34,729 bases of DNA from Eubacteriales Family XIII. Incertae Sedis bacterium (GTDB lineage: Bacteria > Bacillota > Clostridia > Peptostreptococcales > Anaerovoracaceae), in contig JAISAW010000144.1 in the NCBI GenBank assembly GCA_031266515.1, forward strand, positions 1 through 34,729, read 5' to 3'. The notes beneath the pieces were generated by a model. The model saw only the letters and a program-made list of their open reading frames with translations, searched no databases and had not been told where the DNA came from. Shown piece after piece: positions 7,479 to 13,028 of the stretch. A program made the position numbers and the translations under genes. How positions within the stretch are numbered: position 1 is the stretch's first letter; each line of letters opens with the position of its first letter.

Positions 7479-9272
7479 CTATGCCCCTATCATGATGTCC
7501 TTGACCGATCCGCCCGGAGGGATCATCGGGAACACTTTCTCGTCGATATCAATCCGGCAATCCAATACGAAGGGGCCGCCTTCCGGCAGATTTCCGTCAA
7601 GGACGGCTTCAAGCTCCGCGAGGGAATCCACACGGCACCCGTCCGCGCCAAAGGCTTTCGCGAGCGCCACAAAGTCTGTCTTGCGTTCAAGCGTCGTACA
7701 GGAATATCGCTCGCTGTAAAAGAATCCCTGCCACTGCCGCACCATGCCGAGCGTACCGTTGTTCAACAGAACGACCGTAAGTGGGAGCCCCTGGGAAACC
7801 GCCGTGGCAAGCTCTGTGAGGTTCATCCCAAAGCTCCCATCGCCGGTGAAAAGCACAGTTCGATTTCGACCCGAAGCCAGACAGCCTCCTATGGAAGCGC
7901 CCAAGCCGTAACCCATGGCGCCGAGCCCTCCTGATGTGAGGAGCGTCCGCGGCTTTGTGAAACCGTAATGCTGCATGACCCACATCTGATGCTGGCCGAC
8001 ATCGGTAGCGACGACTGTGTCGTCTTTGGAAAATTTTCTGACAGTCCTGATGATATTTGCCGGCGAGAAGCGTTCGGCATTTTCACCAGCGTTGTCGGCG
8101 GCTTTGTACATGAGGATTTTTTTGACCCATTCCTCGTTCCATTTCTCCTGGATGCTGTCCGTCAAAGTGCGCAGGATCTGTTTCGCGTCTCCGCAGAGCT
8201 CGATGATCTCAGGTATATTTTTCCCAAGCTCAGCTTCATCGATGTCGATGTGGATGACTGTGCAGTTTTTCGTGTACTCTGCGATATCGCCAGTAGCTCT
8301 GTCCGAAAAGCGTACGCCTGCAGCGATCATGAGATCGGCTTTTGACTGTGTGAGTGTTGCAGCATACTTTCCGTGCATGCCGCTCATGCCGAGGTTCAAT
8401 TCATAAGATTCGGGTATTGCCGTGAGGCCCATCATGCTGAGGCCGATGGGGGCGGAGAGTTTTTTTGAAAGGGCCAGGACTTCGTTTTCCGCCCCCGCAG
8501 ACACTACGCCCCCGCCGCAGTATATGTAAGGCCTCTCGCAGGACCTTATGGCTTCGAGCGCCCTGTCTATACAAGGCAGCTCATTTTTGCCTTGAAGGTT
8601 TTCGCTGTGGCAAGCCACCGCGCCCGCCTTAGGCATTCGCCCATTCGTGCCAGCCTGACCCTCTTGCCCGCCTGCGTCTGTACGGCCATTCGCACTCATC
8701 TGGACTGTTCGCCCATCCACGTCGACTTCATCCTGACAGCGGCTCTCTCCTGCCTCATATTCGCATTCGTCGCGCTGGATATTTTTGGGGATATCGACGA
8801 GCACTGGCCCTTTGCGGTCTGAGGCTGCGAGAGCGAAAGCCTCTCTCACCGTATCCGCCAGCTTCCTGACATCATGGACGATGAAATTGTGCTTCACTAT
8901 CGGCTGGGTGACGCCCACGATATCCACTTCCTGAAAACTGTCTTTCCCGAGCAGGGGCGCGGCGACATTGCCAGTGACTGCAACCAATGGTACGGAGTCG
9001 AGGTAGGCGTTCGCAATGCCGGTCACGAGGTTCGTAGCTCCGGGGCCGCTTGTCGAGATTACGACGCCGGGCCTTCCCGTGACTCTTGCAAAACCGTCAG
9101 CCGCATGGACAGCGCCCTGTTCATGTGCTGTCGTCACATGTTTTATCCTTTTGCGGCTCACATAAAGGGCATCGTATATATCAAGCACCGTACCGCCCGG
9201 ATATCCGAAAACAGTATCGGTGCCATGACGAATCAATTCTTCCACTAATATTTGCGCTCCTGTCAGTACCAT
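7479..9272 (-). CDS. ilvB: Acetolactate synthase large (catalytic) subunit
   Basis: A 597-residue ThDP-, FAD- and Mg2+-dependent enzyme that condenses pyruvate with pyruvate or 2-ketobutyrate, the first common step of branched-chain synthesis. The catalytic Glu lies in TAHEQGAVHAADGFAR, the ThDP motif is GDGSFGMNLTEL...LLNN, and VFGYPGG begins the PYR domain. ATG 9272 is preferred to the ATG 9 nt earlier because AAAGGA is then well spaced and the protein starts MVLTGAQ like its relatives. About 45 extra residues rich in Gly, Asn, Thr and Arg sit in the linker between the PYR and central domains (about residues 170-230). Transcription passes the leader attenuator upstream. Confidence 0.96.
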   Translation of the reverse strand: MVLTGAQILVEELIRHGTDTVFGYPGGTVLDIYDALYVSRKRIKHVTTAHEQGAVHAADGFARVTGRPGVVISTSGPGATNLVTGIANAYLDSVPLVAVTGNVAAPLLGKDSFQEVDIVGVTQPIVKHNFIVHDVRKLADTVREAFALAASDRKGPVLVDIPKNIQRDECEYEAGESRCQDEVDVDGRTVQMSANGRTDAGGQEGQAGTNGRMPKAGAVACHSENLQGKNELPCIDRALEAIRSCERPYIYCGGGVVSAGAENEVLALSKKLSAPIGLSMMGLTAIPESYELNLGMSGMHGKYAATLTQSKADLMIAAGVRFSDRATGDIAEYTKNCTVIHIDIDEAELGKNIPEIIELCGDAKQILRTLTDSIQEKWNEEWVKKILMYKAADNAGENAERFSPANIIRTVRKFSKDDTVVATDVGQHQMWVMQHYGFTKPRTLLTSGGLGAMGYGLGASIGGCLASGRNRTVLFTGDGSFGMNLTELATAVSQGLPLTVVLLNNGTLGMVRQWQGFFYSERYSCTTLERKTDFVALAKAFGADGCRVDSLAELEAVLDGNLPEGGPFVLDCRIDIDEKVFPMIPPGGSVKDIMIGA

Positions 9273-9338
9273 CGCTCTCATTTCCTTTCCATTGCCAGTT
9301 GAACCAAGTTGAATTAATCAGTTGCCTGCCGAGATAAT

Positions 9339-9365
9339 AAAAAAACCCGCGGCCTTCGCCGCGAG
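9339..9365 (-). terminator. ilv attenuator terminator
   Basis: On the minus strand CTCGCGGC-GAAG-GCCGCGGG (9346-9365) forms an 8-bp stem with a tetraloop, followed by seven T residues (9339-9345). It stands 31 nt after the leader-peptide stop codon and 66 nt before ilvB, so it must be read through for the operon to be expressed. Confidence 0.9.
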
Positions 9366-9526
9366 TCCTATTGAGTACATTTTTTCTAAATCCCTCTATA
9401 ATCTCATTGCAGCGAAACGCAAATCAATGCTACCGATAACGATAACATTGCTAATAACTAGTACAGCTACGCTGCGGTTTGATAAGTGCATGTCCTTTTC
9501 TCTCAATTCCTGAATCATTTCGCTGC
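9346..9526 (-). promoter_or_regulatory. Ribosome-mediated attenuator of ilvBNCD
   Basis: Competing pairings can be drawn by eye. Segment 1 is GCAGCG at 9470-9475 (leader codons 6-8), which pairs with CGCUGC of segment 2 (9409-9414). Segment 2, UUUCGCUGC (9409-9417), pairs over 9 bp (two G-U) with segment 3, GCGGCGAAG (9354-9362), the 5' arm and loop of the terminator. A ribosome stalled on codons 8-13 (Val-Ala-Val-Leu-Val-Ile) covers segment 1, freeing segment 2 to break the terminator. An additional GCAGCGAAA at 9518-9526, before the leader start, can also pair with segment 2. The fold was not computed. Confidence 0.8.
9396..9491 (-). CDS. ilv operon leader peptide
   Basis: A 31-codon ORF, ATG 9491 to TAG 9396, with AAAAGGA just upstream. 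Thirteen of its 31 residues are Val, Leu or Ile, concentrated in the run VAVLVISNVIVIGSI (codons 8-22). It lies between the ilv promoter and a strong terminator. This is the classical composition and position of an attenuator leader such as those of proteobacterial ilv operons; the peptide itself need have no function. It responds, by inference, to charged tRNAs for Val, Ile and Leu. Confidence 0.9.
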   Translation of the reverse strand: MHLSNRSVAVLVISNVIVIGSIDLRFAAMRL

Positions 9527-9554
9527 CGCGTCTACAACTTGAATAATACACGTC

Positions 9555-9583
9555 ATTTTGAGGGATAAGAATTGTTTTGTCAA
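9555..9583 (-). promoter_or_regulatory. Promoter of the ilv operon
   Basis: Minus-strand -35 TTGACA (9578-9583), a 17-bp spacer, and -10 CAAAAT (9555-9560). The inferred start near 9548 gives a leader RNA of about 210 nt up to the terminator, with the leader-peptide ATG roughly 57 nt downstream of the start. Confidence 0.75.
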
Positions 9584-9702
9584 GTGATTTTTTTTTAATG
9601 CCAAATTTTCGTTCGAATTTTCGTTACGGGCGTTACCGGCCAGGCATACGCGGGAGGCTCTATCTGTTCTTTATCCGACTCTGCCTGATTCAGGGACTGT
9701 TT

Positions 9703-9745
9703 GGAAAAAAAGAAAACACGGGGGAACCGAGGAGGTAGTTCCCCC
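9703..9745 (-). terminator. Rho-independent terminator with CCUCCU loop
   Basis: Minus-strand stem GGGGGAAC (9738-9745) and GTTCCCCC (9720-9727) with a 10-nt loop that contains CCTCCT, followed by GTGTTTTCTTTTTTT (9703-9717 region). It could end the transcript of the candidate small RNA, or of the metallo-hydrolase gene 230 nt upstream. Confidence 0.8.
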
Positions 9746-9842
9746 ATGCATGTTAAACTGCGCGGGTTGTGCGCAATGGTATTACAGCGCTTTACTTATA
9801 TGGTCCTCACCTTTGCAGGCGAGCTGTTAGCTAATGCTAACT
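9705..9842 (-). ncRNA. Candidate structured small RNA with anti-SD loop
   Basis: No ORF with a ribosome binding site exists here, but the minus-strand transcript from a promoter near 9850-9874 to the terminator would be about 135 nt and foldable: CUCGCC (near 9820-9825) with GGUGAG (near 9808-9813), UGCGC with GCGCA around 9757-9775, and the terminator stem 9720-9745 whose loop displays CCUCCU, complementary to Shine-Dalgarno sequences. Two GTTAGC-N4-GCTAAC palindromes overlie its presumed promoter. C-rich displayed loops under dual metal-repressor boxes are known from iron-sparing RNAs such as FsrA and IsrR; homology to those is not claimed. It could instead be the 3' untranslated region of the upstream gene. 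Confidence 0.45.
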
Positions 9843-9876
9843 TCTTGCTTATAATATTTGGTTAGCATCTGCTAAC
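9826..9876. promoter_or_regulatory. Paired GTTAGC-N4-GCTAAC operators
   Basis: Two perfect palindromes of identical arms, 9826-9841 and 9861-9876, with centres 35 bp apart. On the minus strand the second overlaps a possible -35 TTAGCA and the first covers the expected start, with a -10 TATAAG (near 9849-9854) between; a TATAAT (9850-9855) reads on plus. The arms loosely resemble DtxR/IdeR-type boxes (TTAG...CTAA), but the regulator is not identified. No protein gene begins on either side. Confidence 0.7.
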
Positions 9877-9977
9877 CTCCACTATATTAACCAATTCCCC
9901 CGCTCATGTCAACAGGATATTTAAAAATTTTTCGGGTTTTCACGATTTGGTCGATTTTCCGAGTTTTCCCGATGCTT

Positions 9978-10778
9978 TCACTCAGGCACGGTGATAAGCA
10001 CTCTGCCGTATTTGGCGCAGCGCCTGCCTTTGGTGGATTCGTAGCTCGCCTGGCCTTCCACGATCTGTCTCGCACAGGCCAGATAGTCGTCTATATAGCT
10101 CTTGTCCACAGGGAAGCCATGGTGTCCGGGCCACACAGTATCGAACTCGTCCCACAGGCCTTTGAGGCGCAGCATTGAGCTGAGGAATACCTCCGGCGGG
10201 CAGCCTTCGCCGGGGATGTGCAGCAGGACACCCCATTCGCAGACCGTGTCGCCGCTGAACAGCATTCTTGCCTGCCGGTCCAGGAAGCAGACCGAGCCAG
10301 GCGTATGCCCTGGGGCAGGTACCACCTCAACATCCCTCTCCCCCAGATGAAAGACTTGCTCGTCCCCAAAATATTTGTAATTGCCGCTCGGGTCTATGCT
10401 CAGCACGTTTTTCGCAAGCAGCCTCACCAGAATGCGTTTCGGCCCAGACATGCCTTCTGTCGCCATATCCAGGAGGTAGCCAGGATCCGTATGGAGCGCA
10501 AATATCCCTCTGTCCGCCTCGTGATACCATATCTCACCGAAAAAATGATTGCCGCCTATATGGTCCAAATGCGCGTGGGTATTCGCAACAGTCACAGGCA
10601 GATCGGTCAGGCTTTTCACAGTTTTCTCAAAACCTCTATAGCCAAAGCAGGTGTCTATAAGCAGAGCCTTTTCACTTCCGCAAAGCAGATAGCACAGCCC
10701 CTGGCTGAATCGGGTTTTCTCTTCAATCGTAAATGTGTTTTCGTCAATGGGATGTACAGTGTACCGGCCGGTCGCCAT
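9978..10778 (-). CDS. Metallo-beta-lactamase-fold hydrolase
   Basis: A 266-residue cytoplasmic hydrolase of the MBL superfamily with two-metal site. The THAHLDH motif places His68, His70, Asp72 and His73; later ligands are in APGHTPGS (His), FSGDTV (Asp) and WPGHHGFP (His). The overall form is like glyoxalase II-like and general MBL hydrolases; the substrate is unknown. The start ATG 10778 follows AAAGGAGA at about 6 nt, and a TATAAT lies at 10800-10805. It seems monocistronic, placed between the surface-protein operon and the candidate small RNA. Confidence 0.9.
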   Translation of the reverse strand: MATGRYTVHPIDENTFTIEEKTRFSQGLCYLLCGSEKALLIDTCFGYRGFEKTVKSLTDLPVTVANTHAHLDHIGGNHFFGEIWYHEADRGIFALHTDPGYLLDMATEGMSGPKRILVRLLAKNVLSIDPSGNYKYFGDEQVFHLGERDVEVVPAPGHTPGSVCFLDRQARMLFSGDTVCEWGVLLHIPGEGCPPEVFLSSMLRLKGLWDEFDTVWPGHHGFPVDKSYIDDYLACARQIVEGQASYESTKGRRCAKYGRVLITVPE

Positions 10779-10799
10779 GGGGATCTCCTTTCGACGATT

Positions 10800-10805
10800 A
10801 TTATA
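10800..10805 (-). promoter_or_regulatory. Probable -10 box of the MBL gene
   Basis: A perfect minus-strand TATAAT 22 nt upstream of the start codon. No convincing -35 element is seen at 16-18 bp, so only the -10 is annotated. Confidence 0.4.
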
Positions 10806-10978
10806 CCGCGCCTTTAATTGATTTATATTTTATTATATGAAAGGGGATACGTAGCGTATTTCAATATTTTAATACATGTGCAATTATTTTAACCATTTTA
10901 AAATTATTGTCCAGACATGCGCAGATTTTCCCAGGAGCAGTTTCATAAAGCTATGTCCACGCCGGGCATACATGACTA

Positions 10979-11006
10979 CGGGCGCCCGGCCTACGCCGGA
11001 CGCCCG
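10979..11006. terminator. GC-rich hairpin after the surface-protein operon
   Basis: CGGGCGCCCGGC (10979-10990) and GCCGGACGCCCG (10995-11006) form a 12-bp stem with one mismatch and a 4-nt loop. It lies 50 nt past the last stop codon of the operon. No T tract follows on the minus strand, so it may stabilise the 3' end rather than terminate. Confidence 0.55.
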
Positions 11007-11055
11007 CAAATTGCTCTATACGTCTTTTTCTATTGTAACTGTCCGTAACTCAAAT

Positions 11056-11652
11056 TTACATCTTGCCGGTATGCTTACGCCTGTCTCTATCCCACTTCTT
11101 TTTGGCCCAGACCAGCAGGAGCAGACACAGGAACAGCAGCAGGACAATGACCGCGGCAATCTCAAGCTTGACAAGAGGGCCTGAAGCATCGCGCCCATGG
11201 GCGCCCTTGCCATCCGCATTGTCAGGTTTGCCTGCAATGCCGGAGGCATCTTTGCCTGCGGTATCCCCCTTGGCGTGAGCCGCGCCTGAACCACTTAGCG
11301 TTTTTACGGCGGACCTGGTCACGGTATCCGCGCCGGACGCATTCGCCTTGCCCGCACCAGGCGTATCCGCAGCACCTCCGCCAGGCGTATCGCCGGGCTT
11401 CGGAGGCACTATGGGCGGGACAGGATCAATTGGCGGCGCAGGTGAAGGACCCTCGTCTAAAATAACGTATCCATCTACCTCGATTACAAAACTGTCCCCT
11501 GAATTGCCCTGGACATTTTCATATTCGGTTTCCGCCGCCACAAACCCCGCCTTGCCCTGCGGAGCCTCGGCGGCAGCTACGGCTACAGTAGAGCCTGCAA
11601 TCAACAGGAAACAGACTGAAGCCGCCGTCAGTGCCAGAAGCGTTTTTTTCAC
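11056..11652 (-). CDS. Membrane-anchored Pro/Gly-rich surface protein
   Basis: A 198-residue protein that I do not assign to a family. It has a signal peptide (about 1-27), a short folded-looking segment ending in FVIEVDGYVILDEG, a proline stalk (about 69-90), a Gly/Ala/Asp/Lys-rich linker to about 158, one transmembrane helix (about 161-183) and a basic cytoplasmic tail (KKKWDRDRRKH). The topology is thus extracellular N-terminus with a C-terminal anchor; there is no LPxTG sorting motif. The start is GTG 11652, with GGAGG 8 nt upstream. It is the last of four co-directional surface genes, 30 nt after the previous one, and by position may be the anchor or stalk of a complex they form. Confidence 0.8.
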   Translation of the reverse strand: MKKTLLALTAASVCFLLIAGSTVAVAAAEAPQGKAGFVAAETEYENVQGNSGDSFVIEVDGYVILDEGPSPAPPIDPVPPIVPPKPGDTPGGGAADTPGAGKANASGADTVTRSAVKTLSGSGAAHAKGDTAGKDASGIAGKPDNADGKGAHGRDASGPLVKLEIAAVIVLLLFLCLLLLVWAKKKWDRDRRKHTGKM

Positions 11653-11682
11653 GTAATCGCCTCCTTCCGCATCTCTCTCCGC

Positions 11683-12348
11683 TTAATTGATCGAGAATTC
11701 AAACGTCAGCGTGTACTTCGGCGTGTACGCCTTATCAAAGCCGCGGCCAATTTTGCTATCGTAAGTTCCCGTCAATTTGAAATCCCACTGCGAATTGGCC
11801 CCAAGTTTAGCGGAACCGATAGGCGTAGAGGAACCATATGATGCATTGGTTCCATTGCCGCTTATAAGCGAAATGTCAGGACCGTTGAATGTATTGCTGT
11901 CGGCTTTAGAGAGCAGCAGCCTCAGGTATTTATCGATCTCGTCGTTACTGGGGTTCACGGCCTCTCTTTCGAATTTAAACATACGGACATTAAGGTCACG
12001 GCTATGATCGTTACCTTCGACCCTGGCGTTATTCCTGATATGGTATACGGGCGATGAGATCGCGCCATCGTCTGTTTCAAACGCCGCCCAGATAAACTTC
12101 GTGGGAACCGATACGTTGACTTCGTACGGCTTGACATCCGGCTCATCATCACCTGTGCCAGGATCGATATTGACGTCTTCGCCCAGGTAGCCGTAAACGG
12201 GAATTTTCGCCGTCTCTGCACTATCGCCTTCAACTGAACCATAATCGACGTGGTCAGGCAGCGAGCCGTCCGCGAAGGCGAACATCGTAAACATGCTCAC
12301 CATCATGGCGATAAGCGCCAAACTTGATATTAATTTTGCTTTTTTCAT
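11683..12348 (-). CDS. Secreted protein with shared C-terminal beta domain
   Basis: A 221-residue exported protein of unknown function. Residues 1-26 form a signal peptide (cleavage after AFA). From about residue 76 onward it matches the last ~150 residues of the 931-residue protein encoded upstream: VxVPxKxIxAAFExDxGxIxxPxYxIxN, then a conserved end with GxxFDKAxxPxYxLxFxF. It has no membrane anchor or sorting signal, so it probably assembles non-covalently with its neighbours. ATG 12348 follows GGGAGGT. The spacing of 24 nt to the gene before and 30 nt to the gene after points to one operon. The pairing of a small and a large protein with the same C-terminal domain recalls WxL loci, but the sequence is not a recognisable WxL domain. 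Confidence 0.8.
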   Translation of the reverse strand: MKKAKLISSLALIAMMVSMFTMFAFADGSLPDHVDYGSVEGDSAETAKIPVYGYLGEDVNIDPGTGDDEPDVKPYEVNVSVPTKFIWAAFETDDGAISSPVYHIRNNARVEGNDHSRDLNVRMFKFEREAVNPSNDEIDKYLRLLLSKADSNTFNGPDISLISGNGTNASYGSSTPIGSAKLGANSQWDFKLTGTYDSKIGRGFDKAYTPKYTLTFEFSIN

Positions 12349-12372
12349 TTGCTATACCTCCCTGGTATATCC

Positions 12373-12963
12373 TCAGTTATGCACCGTTATTATCAACGCT
12401 GCAGCTTGTTTGCCCTGCCAGGCTTTCGTTTCCGGGTCATAGGCATTCAGATAGGCGGTCGCTTTGTAGTCGCCTGCCTTAAGTGGTACGGACAGTTTCG
12501 CATTATCTATATATTGGTCGGGAAGTATGCCTCCCGAGTCGTAGACCATCTCTCCCGTGTCGTCCAGAAAGATCTGTACGACCATCGGGTAGACGTTGAA
12601 GCTGGGGTTTTCGATACCCAGGTTTCCCATGGCTTTCCCATTATCAAATTCCGGGCGTGCATTGATCTTGAAGCTGAAGTATGAGTCGTCCGCCGCCTTC
12701 TGCATCTGCTCTTTGATCTGGGCTGGCGTCATGCCGGGCAGATGCCCGTCCTCCGCGTCGCCCTGTCCCGGAAAAAGATCGCCTGCTATGATGCCGGCCG
12801 GCTTCTCCCACGGGAATTTGAATACACCCAATTGGTGCAATAGCAACAGGAGCAGGACCAGAGTAAGAAACATGATGGCAATGCGAATAATCCATTTCCG
12901 TTTTTCACCTTCCCTTTTTTCCTGCCCTGTCTCAGGAAATATTTTTTCTTTTGTTGTGATCAT
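12373..12963 (-). CDS. N-terminally anchored beta-sandwich-like protein
   Basis: A 196-residue membrane protein that I do not recognise. A charged cytoplasmic N-terminus (residues 1-25) precedes one transmembrane helix (about 26-46, IAIMFLTLVLLLLLLHQLG), then an extracellular part containing an MTPAQIKEQMQKAADDSYFSF helix and a beta-rich domain of about 100 residues (LGIENPSFNVYPMVVQIFL, GDYKATAYLNAYD, AALIITVHN). This looks like an immunoglobulin-like or carbohydrate-binding sandwich, by pattern only. ATG 12963 is chosen with AAGGGA 8 nt upstream; a GTG immediately before is the alternative. It is the second gene of the surface operon and might act as chaperone or partner of the secreted proteins. 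Confidence 0.8.
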   Translation of the reverse strand: MITTKEKIFPETGQEKREGEKRKWIIRIAIMFLTLVLLLLLLHQLGVFKFPWEKPAGIIAGDLFPGQGDAEDGHLPGMTPAQIKEQMQKAADDSYFSFKINARPEFDNGKAMGNLGIENPSFNVYPMVVQIFLDDTGEMVYDSGGILPDQYIDNAKLSVPLKAGDYKATAYLNAYDPETKAWQGKQAAALIITVHN

Positions 12964-13028
12964 CACCTTCTTCCCTTTCTTATTTTTTATATTTCAACTC
13001 CCCTGGAGCAGAAAACTGTTTTATCCTG

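Noticed and set aside
9301-9390. Short minus ORF starting after the leader peptide (MYSIGLAAKAAGFF...)
   Set aside because: It has an RBS-like GAGGGA, but it is translated from the attenuator stem and T tract; composition is explained by the terminator.
9322-9513. 63-residue plus-strand ORF over the ilv leader
   Set aside because: It lies antisense to the leader peptide and terminator, without a ribosome binding site or recognisable product.
9339-9583. T-box riboswitch as the control of the ilv operon
   Set aside because: The ~210-nt leader has no T-box bulge sequence or specifier-loop architecture that I can see, while the leader peptide and alternate pairings explain it.
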